This document shows, in pieces, positions 22,376 to 34,541 of a stretch of DNA of 64,000 bases. Position numbers and translations under genes: made by a program. Origin of the DNA: Selaginella moellendorffii (lineage: Eukaryota > Streptophyta > Lycopodiopsida > Selaginellales > Selaginellaceae); the NCBI RefSeq assembly GCF_000143415.4, contig NW_003314297.1, positions 1,246,148 through 1,310,147 of the forward strand, read 5' to 3'. The notes beneath the pieces were generated by a model that did not search any database, was not told where the DNA came from, and saw only the letters and a program-made list of their open reading frames with translations. The stretch's first letter is position 1. Each line of letters opens with the position of its first letter.

Positions 22376-24951
22376 ATGGCGCCGCGCCGGCAGTACCAGG
22401 CGAGGAACTCGCCGGCGATGGAGTGGAAGGCGAGGGATCCGGCGACGGATTCTGGCAGGTATTGGAAGTCGGGGTTGGTGTTTGTAGCGTATTTGCCGCA
22501 GGATGAGGCGAATCCCTCGCAAGCGCTAGAGATTATCGATTTTCTCAACGCAGAGCTCAGCCGGCTCTTGAGAATGAAGGCGCGGGAGTTTTGGGAAGAA
22601 GGTATGGATTTTTTGCTGCATTTTGTGACTGACGCTTTGTTGTTTTTTATTTCCTTGCTTTAGTTACTGCGAATGAGTCTTTGCATGAGTTTCTAGAAAG
22701 CTACTTGCTTTATCGAAGGCGATGGTACGATCTTCACCCGACTGGCGGAGTGGTGCCTGGAGAAGACGATCTGAGCCGACGAGTTTTTATGGTGCTTCTC
22801 CGGATGTAAGCTCAAATGTCATCTTCTTCTTTCACTCTCGATTGGATCAACCAGGTGCTCTGACGAAGATCCTGGTTTGTCCAGGATTAGTGCAGGTATG
22901 TATGTGCTTTCTTCTGCCTTTGGTCGATACAAGCGTTTGTAGTTTTTGATAGCTAAGTTTCGTGTGGAGGACAAGTTTAATGTGGCAAAGCTCTTGAATG
23001 TTTGCGCGATCTACGGACACGACAATCCGGAGTTGACGCGCAGATTGGTACTGTAAATCTGGACTCTGAGTTTCACATTGTGTGTTCTGAAAGTGAATTT
23101 TGTTTGAAGGTTAGTACCGTATTCAAGTTCCAGCCTTCCTATTTGCAGACCCTTTCTGACGTTGCTCGTCAAGTCCTTGCTACGATCGATGGAGTTAATA
23201 AGCGCACTCTCGAGGTATGTTGTGCATGCTTGATGTGATTGGCTGACTCGTATTCTCTAGAGCATTGGACATTCAACCAACAAAACCAACTCAGAATTCA
23301 AGGACGAGCTTATGGAGGTTTGAGTGGTTTGCCATTGGTCCTCTTTTGTCCACTCACACTGATTGTAACAGGCTGTGGTCTTATTGCACGATACAGTGAT
23401 GACACTAAACGCTTTTGTTGAGATTTATTCTCCTGCAGCGGGTTTTTTCTTGTCGGCAGAGCCTGCGTAAGCCGAGGTTTCACTCTTTCTGTTTGCTAAT
23501 AGTTATTTTTATGTGCAGTAGAGACAAGAGTCTAATGTTCTCTTTATCGTGTGTCTACAACTCGCTGCTGCCGTCAGTAAGGAAACAATCTATTGGAGAA
23601 GAGCTTTCTCGATATCTGGACACACTCCAACGGGAGCTTGTGCATTTTGCCTGGAGCCTTCTTTTCAATTCCTTCTTTGGAGATACAACGACTCGGATGG
23701 ATTCCAAAGCCAATGGAGAGGTCTTTGTGGACGCGCTGATTGGTCTTTCATTCGGCGGCGACGGAGCTAGTTTAATACATTCCCTATCCAACATGTTTGA
23801 CTTGTCTGGGAACGTTCACAGGCTTCTTCAAGAAGGTACGTGCTTAGTTTATGCATTGTCTTTCCTGACCCGTTGCTTCTCTTTCTTATCAAGGCTCAAT
23901 TGTTCTCGATGATGGCCAATATGCCCAGTTACTTGCTTTGCTACCTGATATGCCTTCGACAAATTTTGTTGAAGACAGAAAGCCACCAGTCAGTGTTTCT
24001 CACGAAAAGGATGAAGAGGACGCTATTCGTCAGTCACATATCAGTCAGATCAAAGACTTGCTCCCTGACTACGATGACGTGTTCCTTTCAGCATGCCTTG
24101 AGGTATACGACAACAATCCCGAGATCGTTATTCAGCATATTTTGGAAGGCACTATTCACCCCGACCTGACCTCCACACCGAAAAAAGGTAAAGGGAAGCT
24201 CGTCGACTCAAAGAAAGAAGATAGAAGCAACGTCGATGCGAAAGGGAAAGGGAAAGCTGTCGAAAACCAAGCAAGCAAAGCACACGGGCGGTTCGTAAGA
24301 AAGAGCCAAAACAGGGACGACGATGCAGCCACCATTCTTGACGAACGAGATGCCGGCACGTCCAGTCAGACGGCAAAGCTAGCAATGCAGCTGATGTATG
24401 AAGACGAGTATGACGATTCTTTTGACGACCTTGATACGAACGTGGCGGAGGCGGGTCTCGAGACAGACAGCCTGGTGAATCTGTTTTCCCGCACAAAACT
24501 TTCTTCAGACTCTTTGGAGGACGGACAAAAAGCCAAGTCTTTCTCTGCGAGCCAGAAACAAGAACCGTCTGGAAGACCGCAACGAAAGCAGGAAGCGTCA
24601 CGATTCTTTGTCAAAGACGGGAAGCACTACAACTACAAAGTCGCTGGCGCCGTGGCAGTCTCGAGTCTGGAAGAAGCGGAGGCCTTGAAAAAGCAGGAGG
24701 AGGGACTCATCTACGGGCTTGGTCGGGGTGGTAACGTTCCCGCAAATTCTGATGGTGAAGATGACAAGGAAGAAGATGACGGAGGAGAAGATGACAAGGA
24801 GACAGCGAAGGGTACCTCTGTTGCAACGCAACATCGTGCTCACGACGAAAGGGGAAAGCCACCATACAGGCCGCAGTTTGCGACAAAAAAGAACCACAAC
24901 AAAAAGGACTTGTCCTTGAAGAAGCACATGTCTGGACTGAGAGGGAGTTAA
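22376..24951 (+). CDS. ASCC2-like CUE-domain protein
   Basis: Homologue of activating signal cointegrator 1 complex subunit 2, a ubiquitin-binding protein that in animals and yeast (Cue3) works with a helicase in alkylation repair and in resolving collided ribosomes. 698 aa in nine exons: 22376-22601, 22664-22805, 22855-22895, 22953-23047, 23149-23214, 23261-23317, 23372-23466, 23519-23835 and 23894-24951. The N-terminal part has the family features FVAYLPQDEA (about 41-50) and the helical ASCC3-binding region. The CUE domain is at about residues 395-432: HISQIKDLLPDY followed by the Leu-rich second half ending IVIQHILEG. The long last exon continues into a Lys/Glu-rich disordered tail with RFFVKDGKHYNYKV. 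A weaker point is exon 8, whose first part could hold a further small intron. Confidence 0.85.
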
Positions 24952-25202
24952 GGTATCGTCTCATTTTCAAGTCAACTGTTTCGATTATCTTCGATCTTCT
25001 CCAGCTCGAAAAACGTAAGATGATTCTGTTCTCTTTCAAATTGAATGGTTGGTGACCGTTGTGTTTGTTGTGCAGGCTTCTATGAAATGTAACTTTTTGT
25101 CTAGAATAAAGCTGCTAATAGAAGGTGCCAAGCTCAAACTCACAGAAGGCTCATTCTTTTTATAGGATTACCTGAACTGCAGAGTTTTCTTGGGAACTTG
25201 CG

Positions 25203-26375
25203 ATGGCTGCCTCCAGCAAGCCTCGAGTTCTCATCATCGGGTGCACTGGCTACATCGGGAGGTTCATTACAAACGCCAGCATTCGTCTCGGCTATCCGAC
25301 TTATCTGCTTGTCCGCCCAGAGGTTGCAAGTGATGTGTACAAGGCTGCCATGGTAATTGGCTTCAAGAGCGCCGGAGCAACACTCGTCGAGGCAAGTCGA
25401 TTCTCATATCTCCCTTTTGTATTTTGAAAGCGTTTTGTTTTCTCCAGGGATCTGTGACTGACGAAAAGAAGCTCGTGGAGGCTTTAAAGCTGGTCGATAT
25501 TGTCATTTGCAGCATAGCAGAAAAGAATTTGAATGACCAAGTGAAGCTCATTCAAGCTATCAAGCAAGTTGGGACAATCAAGGTGACAATTTCTCCAGCC
25601 GTTTTACTTTTTCTTCCCGATTTTACCGCGACTTGTTGCAGAGGTTCTTACCTTCGGAGTTTGGAATGGATCCCGGGCTCATGGATCACGCAATCGCTCC
25701 GGGGAACAAAGTTTTCATGGACAAGATGAAAATTCGGAGGGCCATCGAAGCGGCACAAATCCCACACACGTACGTCTCCGCGAATTGCTTCGCTGGTTAC
25801 TTCCTCTCTGGCATCGCACAGTTCGGCCGCTTCTTTCCTCCTCGAGACACAGCAGTCGTCTACGGTGAGGGAAATGCGAAAGGTACTACACACCACATGA
25901 GACGCGACGTAGATTTTTCTCCTTGTTTTCTTCCTCAGTGATTTGGGTGGACGAGAACGACGTCGGGACTTTTGTGCTCAAAGCCGCCGAGGATCCGCGG
26001 ACTCTAAACACGTCTGTGTACATCCGGCCACCGAAGAACATACTCTCCTTGAACGAAGTCCTCCAGCTGTGGGAGAAGAAGATCGGCAAAACGCTCGAGA
26101 AGCAAACCTTGCTTGAAGAGGAGTTCATGAGCATGATAAGCAACGGTAAGAGAGAAGCAATTCCAATACAAAATTCTTCTTTCATTTCCTCAACGCTGTG
26201 TATACATGCAGAGAAGGCTTCTTTGCCGGAGAGAGCGGCCCTTGCACACTTCTATCAGATATTTTACCGAGGGGACCTGATGTTTGAGATAGGCCCGGAC
26301 GGGCGAGACACGGGAGAGCTCTATCCCGACGTAAGCTACACGACTGTGGACGCCTACCTTGATCGTTACTTGTGA
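25203..26375 (+). CDS. PCBER/isoflavone reductase-like NADPH-dependent reductase
   Basis: NmrA-type reductase of the pinoresinol-lariciresinol, isoflavone and phenylcoumaran benzylic ether reductase family, cytosolic, in phenylpropanoid metabolism; 311 aa, the usual length. Five exons: 25203-25391, 25448-25582, 25642-25882, 25939-26145 and 26212-26375. The NADPH loop G13-C-T-G16-Y-I-G19 follows a beta strand. RFLPSEFGMDP and the segment DKMKIRRAIEAAQIPHTYV (with the family's catalytic lysine) are present, followed by the ANCFAGYF motif. Intron 1 needs a GC donor: VEG is split at GAG|GCAAGT (25392), and reading on instead gives an unrelated tail. The gene converges on the FKBP gene; stops are 46 bp apart. 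Which lignan or ether is the substrate cannot be told. Confidence 0.92.
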
Positions 26376-26421
26376 ACGTACATGCTTTAGAATACTTCCT
26401 TGGTTGACTTATTTGTAGCGC

Positions 26422-27362
26422 CTACTTTTTCAGCTCCAGCAACTCTACGCTCATGTCAAATGTAGCTTTTGGCTGCAAAGAAAGTCAGTGTCTTCTAGAG
26501 ATCTCGAGAAAAGCTTACAGGAATTTCGTTCATCCCTCTATCTCCATAGCCGACATCAGGGGTGACGATCACAGTTCTCTGCCAGTGAGGCGAAGATGAG
26601 CAAAGAAAAATAAACAAATTTTCTCCACCTTGCCTCCGACACGCATGCCTTCGACGACTGTGTAGAGCGCGGGAGGCGGCTTTGGCGAGGCCTGGGCCGA
26701 GAAGAGGCCATTGGCATTGTCTACAAACTCTCGCTTTCGTTCTCTGCCGGGAACAGATCCTACGATAAGCTCGTAAGGCTGGAAAGAGAAAAACGAAAGG
26801 TTAAAAGACCAGCTTTTTTTCTGTTCGATCTTGGTTCACCTGAGCTATAATTCGATTCCCACCCAGGAGTTTTGCTTCTCGACTAGAGACGGCGTCTATT
26901 CCACGGTACAAGCAATCAAAGTGAACCTGCCAAGTCTTATCTTTGATCCCCGGTAATCTATCAAGCTTGAGAACGTACTACTACAGTCTCGCCTTTGACA
27001 GCAACAGGACCGTTGCCTTCGAGAACGTCGTAATACTTTAGACCGTCAGCTGTGCGGTCGAAGTTCGCTCTCTAGCATAAGCAGAAGGAAAGAAGGAACA
27101 ATGGGTGCCTACCAGCGGTTTTGTAGTCTTCGATGGGAATCACCTTTTTGTTCCTTCCCCGAGCAAACGCTACCTCAATCCTCGGTGCCAGAGTCGCGAT
27201 GCAAATCGCAATGCTGATTCTCCGCCTGCAAAACGATAGCGAGCTCTTATCTCCAGCTGCTGACCTTACTGCTGGCGATTTTTGTGCGGAGAAATGCTGC
27301 TGGCTGCGTTGCCCAAGTGCCCATTCCAGGACAGCCGCCATTTGTAGAGGAGCTCGGGACAT
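26422..27362 (-). CDS. FKBP-type peptidyl-prolyl cis-trans isomerase, probably chloroplast
   Basis: Immunophilin of 228 aa that catalyses proline isomerisation. Six exons: 27113-27362, 26979-27067, 26840-26926, 26629-26778, 26519-26578 and 26422-26472. The first 70 residues are Ser/Arg/Ala-rich with a hydrophobic stretch (ISIAICIATLAP), consistent with a transit peptide plus lumen signal. The FKBP fold is recognisable from GLKYYDVLEGNG, VHFDCLYRG, VVEGMRVGGKRTVIVTPDVGYGDRG and FDMSVELLEL. There is a large insertion (about residues 133-180, SREAKLLGG to SPKPPPALY) between the strands, as in thylakoid-lumen FKBP16/18-type proteins. Two short splice ambiguities exist: exon 1/2 uses acceptor GAGAG|CG, and the exon 2 donor could be 3 nt earlier. 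The start could also be the second ATG (MAAVLEW). Confidence 0.85.
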
Positions 27363-27967
27363 AGCCAGACTCGAAGAAATTCCCTGTTTGGTGCAATTTA
27401 AATTAAAATTGTTTCATTGGCACGGAGCAGGCACGTACATGCTTTGCATTATCAAGGCCCTGCTAAAAGATCCTAATGCCATGACCAGATCTACAGTTTT
27501 TCTCCTCCTCCAGTCGACAATTCTTTAGTGAACTCGACAATAGCACAGTTTCTCCTCCACCGAGTGAAGGACTACACGCCGGAGACAGGTGAGGCAGTCC
27601 TAGAATTCTCTTGTCGTATGAAAAACTCTTTCTCTAAACTGACTTTTTGCCTTTCGAGAGTAGCATGATATTGCATTTTCATGGTGAAGCCACAATAAAG
27701 AGAATCAAGCTTTGCTCTTTCAAGATCATGATCATCTTCTTCCTCCAGTTGTAAAAAGCTTGCAAGAAGTTAAAAACACAAATGGATACTTGAAATGCAG
27801 AAAACAGGGACAGAACATAAGAAAACAGTCGAATGAAAGTAGCTTCCATTTGCGTTCACGTTGTGAGTGAGGGATGCAAAACAAAAAAGAAAAAAGAAAA
27901 GAAAAAATCAGAAAGAAAATACAAGAAACGCCGCTCCTTTCTCTCCTTTTACCAATGAAGAAAAAGT
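27363..27967. other. Intergenic between FKBP and UBP14-like genes
   Basis: This 605-bp gap should hold the FKBP promoter and the 3' UTR of the UBP14-like gene, both on the minus strand. It includes an A-rich purine tract at about 27870-27930. The plus-strand frame at 27133-27528 is mostly antisense to FKBP exon 1 and has no domain. Confidence 0.5.
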
Positions 27968-30900
27968 CTAGACACGTTGGAAGACGTAGAGGTAGCCCAT
28001 GTCCTTGGGAGGATCACCCGAGAGCGCCACTTTTCCGTCGTTGAAAATCACCCATCGCCCTTCCTTCAGAATATGGGCAACGTAGTGGCCACACAGTGTT
28101 GAAGATCCCATATGGCTCACAAAGCCCATTAGCTTGTACTCTGCCAAATCCACCATGACATAAGCTAGAGCCAGGAATACCATACCACAAAAACTTACTT
28201 CCAGAGCCATCCGGTAAGTCGTGTGGAACCGAGGATGAGGGAGTGCTCGAACCTCCTACATCGAGCTCCATCGCATTGGCATCGTCAGAATTACTGAAGA
28301 TCCACTCTGCTGCATCCTCCGTGCGACCGCCCTGCTTTCACAGATATTGTTTCATTACTATCCTGGACTGAGGAAGAGAAACGGACGTTACCGTCGCTCT
28401 GAGAGCTTTCCGAGCAAGATCGGCAGAAAAGCCCAACGCAACCAGGGACTGCACAGCGTTCTCGTCCACGTTGGCGTTGGATGAGCTGTGGCTGTAAGGC
28501 ACGTCGATATCTGCCAGTAAAAGCAGTAAAATCACCAGAATTGTATTTCAAGTTTAATTACCAGGATCGTCCATGTGAGACAACAGCCACTCCATTGCCG
28601 GTTCTGCTCCGTGGTTGGACGTAAAAATCGCGGCCTTCTCGCAGCGAACGCGAGGAAAGCCCATGTCCATCAGTTGCGAGACTATAGCCTCGTCAGCTAC
28701 AGGTCCCTCGGCTTCATCATCTGTACAAGATAATTAGAAAATAGAGCCAAAGTTAAGAGCTTCGAAAACCTGCTTCAGGAAGCAACTCCTCGCCGGGTTG
28801 GAGTCCCTTGCCACGCATATGACTGATATCGATGGTGTCCGGAACGTCCAGGAAGACATCTTCAGAACGAAAAGAAGAATAAAAAGGATTGGAAAAAAGT
28901 TAAATAGAAATATACCAAGTTTTTTAGGAACCCATGAAGCATCCAACTGGAATTTACGCATGTGAAGAAGAAGGTATGTTGGAAACGTCGCCAAACTTGT
29001 CATTCTGCAAAACGGACAGCATCTGAACAACAAACTATGTCTATTTGCGTTCCTTACTTGAGAGCTGTAGTTCTTGCGTTTACGGCAGTACTGTAGAACT
29101 CCACCTCGTCAGGGGCAGCAAATCTATCCAAGCATGCTGACAAGGGAATTCTTGGTCGTACAACCTCTCTGAAAATTTATGTGAGAGAGGAATCGGCACG
29201 AAACAGAAAAATATCTTACATTTTTTCTCCAGAATTCCCACCCTCCGACGTGATCTTTTCATATGCTGCAACCTCATCTGCAAAATAAATTTAGCTCTCG
29301 ATTAAAAGCAAACAGAATAAACGAAACCTCTGTTAGTTGCAGCATCCAAAGGAAGTGTAAGCGACAATGCATTGTCCACGCGTTTTGTATACTTCACCTT
29401 CCCCGAGGAACAGCAAACAATTCGCTCCTCAACCAGAAACTTGAAACAACGGGACGGGTCTTCGTTTGGGTTTGCAACATTTCCACGCTCAACTTGCTCC
29501 AAAAAATATTGGAAGAATTCAAATGCATCCTGCACTTGCCGTATTAAATCCTCAAAAACTCATATATGTAAATCAATGTACCTGCTGTCTAGAACTCGCA
29601 AACTCAGGGTGACCAGCGCCAATTAATGATTTGAACATTCGTGGCGGTATCCCCTTCTGAAACTGAACATCTAAATAGTGAGGAAAACAAGCAGTACAAC
29701 AAAAAGACAAACCTGGTTAGCCACCTCCTTATCAGTGCCCTGAACCTGTGCGCAAAGAGTTACAAATTTTTATGAGGACGAATGGCCAATACCTCGGGTT
29801 GTTCTGAATATTTGCCAGATAGCAAACCATGGCCTAGTTTGGACCTTTCAGAAGAACATTCTTAGTTTATTGCGCAAAGCTTCCTTTACTTACAGCTGCG
29901 TGTTCAAATCCTGAGTTGGATCTGCGGGAGCTAGCTGGAACGCGTCGTCCAGCTTGAGATTACCGTAGTATCTAAATCCAAAATCTTTAGCTAAACTAAA
30001 TGCGAAAAAGACTTACCGCAGCTGAAAATCCCGAGTTGCAAAGATGATCTGTAAAACTGATGCCAAGTAGCAGCTGCCACTGGGATCAGCGAGGACACAC
30101 AAACAAACGTCAAAGTTCCATACCTGTTTCCTAAGTTCACAAGCCCCGTGAACCCTGGCCCAAATAACGGCTCTAGCTCCTTTCCCTTCTCTTGAATGCG
30201 ATTCCAATCGAAATTTACGTTTTGATCCAACTCTCTTTCAGCCGTAGTCATTTCCGTCTGGTAGTAGCATGAAAAGAACTTAGCCAAAGAAGAAAAAGAA
30301 CGGTAGACATAAAGACCTTCTTTAGTGCTGCAAAGTTTATGCCGAAGTGTGCCAAGTGTTGTGCAAGCAAGGGATCGGTCACAGTATCGTCCTCGGCATA
30401 TGAGAAAACGTCTACGTTGCAAAGACAAAAGGTCAGCCTGAAAAAGAAAAAAGAAAAAGAAAGAGGACGGACTTAATTTTTACCTGCAGTTTCCAAGTCT
30501 GCTGTTATGGTACCAAGCTTCACGGCTAGAGGATACTTCACATTGGCATAATGCTCCAAGGCGTGGTTGTTGCCTCCCGTGCCATCAAAGTTCCGTCGCC
30601 CGCAGAGAATGGATCCGTCAGTGAGGTTGAGCCAAAGATTCTCTTGCTTATCACATCTCTGGCACTTCCATCCGCTTGGAGGAACGCGTACACCGTTGTT
30701 TAGCTGCTGCAAGCTCTGTGCGTAGATGCTCAGTTGCTTCTTATCAGCAGTCCAAGCAGAGACTTGCTCCTTCCGCTCGGCACCCACAGATTGGACGACG
30801 GCGTCCACGCACAATCTGACCTGACAAACCAAAAGTTCTCAAGCAGCCAAACCAAGAACTTTAAGTTCGCATGCACACCTTCTCTGGAAGCTCGGCACTG

Positions 30901-31358
30901 GATAGCGGTAGAGTTTGGTAATCCGGAAGTATCACGATGCTCAAAGTCTCGTCATACTCCGGCTCCTTAGTTTCAAAGCCACCCTCGACTCCTGATAGCA
31001 AAAGTAGAAGCACAGTAAGAGAAGAAAAACCGAAAGGATCTTCATACCTATCGCGAGAAGCGTGGGTTTCTTGTGAGGGCGATCATCCTCCTCGTCGGAT
31101 TCTTTCAGCGTGTGCTTGATATGGAGATAGACCGAACTCCCGGTTTTCTTGAAATTCCACATTGCTTGCTCGCGACCGAACGCCAGAAACGATGTGAGAT
31201 CCACGAACAGGCCTCCATCGGATTTCTGGAGAAAGAGCTTATAATCCAGGCTACGAGCAGCCGGCGATGATTCTTACCGGCGTGTCGAACGTGAGGCAGC
31301 ACTCCTCCTTGTAGATCCGCGTCGAGGCCTGCGGCATCCCAACGTTGGAGAGCGCCAT
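27968..31358 (-). CDS. UBP14: Ubiquitin carboxyl-terminal hydrolase, UBP14/USP5 (isopeptidase T) type
   Basis: Cysteine protease that disassembles unanchored ubiquitin chains; 790 aa, close to the plant UBP14 length. Twenty exons: 31278-31358, 31048-31225, 30879-30991, 30484-30820, 30317-30411, 30124-30257, 30017-30073, 29894-29971, 29793-29844, 29713-29745, 29582-29662, 29328-29529, 29220-29277, 29058-29168, 28916-29004, 28770-28859, 28562-28720, 28392-28510, 28199-28331 and 27968-28140; all keep frame. An N-terminal variant region is followed by the ZnF-UBP domain in exon 4 (GWKCQRCDK, NLTDGSILCGRR, GNNHALEHY), which binds the free ubiquitin C-terminus. The Cys box GNSCYLASVLQ straddles exons 6/7, with the catalytic Cys codon at 30070-30072. 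Two UBA domains follow (VADEAIVSQLMDMGF and NAVQSLVALGFS), then the His box CGHYVAHI. The start is shared head to head with the carrier gene, 131 bp away. Confidence 0.95.
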
Positions 31359-31489
31359 GGATGAAAAGCCCTAAAATCCTGGAAGAGTCAAGAACCCTAA
31401 ATTAGAGTAGCGCGGACGACGCGATCGAGTGGATCTCTTCCTAAATGCGCGATCAATCGATCGATCGGCCGGAGCTGCGGATCTAGAAA
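31359..31489. promoter_or_regulatory. Probable shared divergent promoter
   Basis: Only 131 bp separates the ATG of the UBP14-like gene (minus) from that of the mitochondrial carrier (plus), so promoters and 5' UTRs must overlap. The stretch contains repeated gatcgatcgat-like blocks (about 31450-31470). No clear TATA box was seen on either strand. Confidence 0.5.
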
Positions 31490-32828
31490 ATGCAAAGCGC
31501 GCAGGATGGAGGTGGGATTCGATTGTCGCCGTGGATCCGGGAGAGCGCGACGATGTTTGCGCTCGCGGGATCCAGCAATATGTGTGGATCGGCAGTGACG
31601 AATCCTGTCAACGTTGTCAAGGTGCGAATGCAGCTGGATGGAGCGTTGTCCGCGACTCGGGTAAGAAGATTTCGCTTAGAATTTTCTAGTAGAAGAGATT
31701 AAAACGCTAGAACTAGTGATAACTTACGTTGTGTTCTTCCGCTAGGAAAGACACTACCAGGGACTCCTGAAAGGAATCGTGCGTGTGTCCAAGGAAGAAG
31801 GCATCTCGGGGCTATGGCGAGGCACTGGAGCGGCTCTTTTGAGAGAAGCCTCGTATTCCAGCATTCGAATGGGACTCTATGAGCCACTCAAGAGGGTAAT
31901 CTCTTTCTTCTTCGGTTTTTCTTTCTAAAGTTCCGTTGTTACGTTTCCTCTCCCAACTCTTCCTCACTTTATTTTTTTCTTTCTCACTCCCCACTTTTTT
32001 GGTGTGTTTTTTCTTTTCTTTGTAATACTACTAGATGCTTGGAGCTGATAATCCATCACACACGCCTTTGTGGATAAAAATCACTGCCGGATCTCTTGCA
32101 GGTGTAATTGGTAGCGCTGTCGCAAATCCTACCGATGTTGTTATGGTTCGTATGCAAGCTCCGACTTCATCTCAAGGTACTAATATAAGAACACGAAACG
32201 TTTCTCTACTAGAGCTCAAACTTATATGTAATAGTTTTAGAGCTCAAACTTATAAACTTTGCTATCGTTTCAGGTGGATGGCACTACAAAGGCCCTCTCC
32301 ATGCCTTTTCATCGATTGCCAGGACCGAAGGCATCCAAGGACTGTACAGAGGCGTGGTTCCGACAATGCAACGAGCCGCGATCTTAAACGCCGTCCAAGT
32401 CCCGGCTTACGATCACACCAAGCACACGCTGCTCAACGCAGGCATTGTCCGGGAAGGTATAGTCTGCCATTTGATCTCGTCAATGGTGGCGGGACTAGCA
32501 ACAGCCATAGCCATCTCTCCAGTCGATCTCATAAGAACAAGGTGGAGTTTTTCTTTCTTTATTTCCTCGTTTTAAGTTTCTATCAATCTAAGGGCTAAGA
32601 GATTACTTACTTTGTGACAGGATCATGCAGCAGGCTGTGGATTCGAAGGGCGACGGCGTGTTCTACTCGTCCTCTTTGGATTGCTTGTGGAAGACTGTGA
32701 AAGTGGAAGGCTTTCGCGGGCTATACAAAGGCTTCGTTCCGGTGTGGATGCGAATAGGACCCCACACCGTTATCACCTTCTTTTGCTTTGAGCAATTGAG
32801 AAGAGTTCTTGGAATCAAACCATTGTGA
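31490..32828 (+). CDS. Mitochondrial carrier family protein (UCP/dicarboxylate-like)
   Basis: Inner-membrane solute carrier of 312 aa in five exons: 31490-31660, 31746-31895, 32035-32176, 32274-32541 and 32621-32828. The three-fold repeat is clear. The odd-helix signatures are NPVNVVKVRMQ, NPTDVVMVRMQ and SPVDLIRTR, and the matching loops are GLWRGTGAALLREA, GLYRGVVPTMQRA and GLYKGFVPVWMRIGP. In the first signature the usual acidic residue after Px is Asn (PVN), which weakens one pair of the matrix salt-bridge network. Even-helix and length features fit the uncoupling protein/dicarboxylate carrier branch; the transported substrate cannot be fixed. The gene converges on the GDPD gene with just 25 bp between the stops. 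Confidence 0.92.
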
Positions 32829-32853
32829 ATTGATCAAAGGTATGAAATGCTTT

Positions 32854-34250
32854 TCATTCATTCTTGTATGGTCGCTTCCTCTTGCTGAAGATTCTCCACT
32901 GCCGGCGATAAGTCTCGAAGCTCTCTGGAGAATCCGTGAAAACTCCATCCACTTCCAGCGTGTTTACAAACATGTCATACTCGCGATAAGGATCTTGGTG
33001 GTAATCAAACGGGAGGAGGAGGTTGCGCTCGTGATTAAACGTCCAGGGATGAACTTCGAGGCCTCTAGCGTGAGCTTTGTCAACCAGGTCGGTCATTGGT
33101 AAGAGTTTATTGTTGGAGTCCACGGGGGCGATAGCTTCTTTAGCTGGTCCGATTCCAACAACGATCTTACTAATGTAATCCAGGTAGTCATCGGAGATTA
33201 TCTCTTCATACGTCTGGAAAAATGTAGAAATTGTAAGTTTTACGGCAGTAGAAATGTAAGTTTAAAAAAAAACACTTACCTGTTTAGTATCGGAGGTGAT
33301 TGAATCTGGAGCGATCAATAAGATTTTCGGGGAGCTTGTTTTGTTGTGAAGATATATCAGAGAGCTCGGATCAAAAGATTGGATAAATACTGGCTTGTCA
33401 AGCCACTCCTTTGTGAGATACTTTGCATTGTAGTCATATTTTTTCAAGATGTTAAGAAAAACATCCTCAAATTTTCTTCCCTCGGACCATTTAACCTGGA
33501 AGAAAATAAAATAATAAATAGAAAACCTTTAATCAAGAGAGGACTTACGTGGTGATTGATAAACGTTGGGCTTTTAATTTCCACGTAGATTCCAACCCTC
33601 TCCGACTTCGGTGAAGCCAAGGCAATAGCTATGAATTCCTCGAAAGTTGGTATTTGAAGTTTACCTGGAGCAGCATTTCATGCGATCAACAAATCTTATA
33701 CTTTGCAAACTTTGCAAACTACCATTGTAAGATTGGTCGCGATTAGGATATCGTTGGATCAAGCGCAGCGACTTTAATTCCTCCAGAGTGAAGTCCACTA
33801 CACAAAAACACATCGATCACACAAGTTTGTAGAGATTACACACTCACCTGCGAAGTATCCAGTGACATTAACACCATCAACGACATACGTTTGCTTTCGA
33901 CTCGCAAACTCGGGGTGATCATGCACGTCGGTAACGCTGTCCAAAATCAAGTCATGGAAGCAAATCAGCTTGCCATCCTTAGTTGCTGTTATATCAGCCT
34001 CAATAAAATCGGCCCCCTCTTCAATGGCACGCTAAATCAAACACCAACTTAGAACAATCAAAGCTGCAAAAGAGTAGAACACAATTACCTTGTATGCAAG
34101 CACGGATTCTTCCGGAAACTCCCCGCTAGAACCTCGGTGAGCGATGTTATATGGTTCATTCGTTTGAAAAGGGAATTGAAAAACACGGCAATCAGAACCC
34201 GCGAGTAGTAGTAACAGCAATAGAGAAACGTAAAACATCGTAGAACCCAT
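32854..34250 (-). CDS. Glycerophosphodiester phosphodiesterase (secreted)
   Basis: Hydrolyses glycerophosphodiesters to glycerol-3-phosphate and an alcohol; 370 aa in six exons: 34089-34250, 33848-34031, 33723-33797, 33549-33664, 33280-33495 and 32854-33213. A strong signal peptide (MFYVSLLLLLLLAGSDC) leads to the GDPD TIM barrel. The catalytic histidine region is YNIAHRGSSGEFPEES, metal ligands are in GADFIEADI, and the second histidine is in CFHDLILDSVTD. Later landmarks are VGIYVEIKSP, VFIQSFDP and the closing VHPWTFNHE and VDGVFTDSPE. It fits the plant GDPD5/6-like secreted or vacuolar class, linked to phosphate scavenging in other plants. Confidence 0.93.
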
Positions 34251-34541
34251 GACGCTCTAGAATCGTTCTCTAAGGTTTTGGCCTCTTATAAAATCCCAGT
34301 CTCCAAATTCGGTTTGCCCTAATATGGGCACTCTGTTTTTAGGGTTGACAAGATGTTTAGGGCTAGGCAAGGGCAAAGGTGTCGGTGACACGTAGAGCAA
34401 ACGCGTGCATACGCGGCGAGCATTACACGTGGCTTTCGCTCTTTATTACAATATAGTTTTGCCCTTGGCATTGCGATTGATCGATTTCATTTGAAGTGGT
34501 GCTTTTTAGGCGAGAACAAACGCGAGAGGAAGAGAGAAGCT
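34251..34541. promoter_or_regulatory. Divergent promoter region, GDPD/GRAM genes
   Basis: This 291-bp region lies between two divergent starts. It includes a cttataaa element (about 34285) positioned for the minus gene, and ACACGT/ACGTG-like cores around 34387-34431 that resemble ABA/G-box sites, which would suit the ABA-associated GRAM gene. The regulatory reading is inference. Confidence 0.4.
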
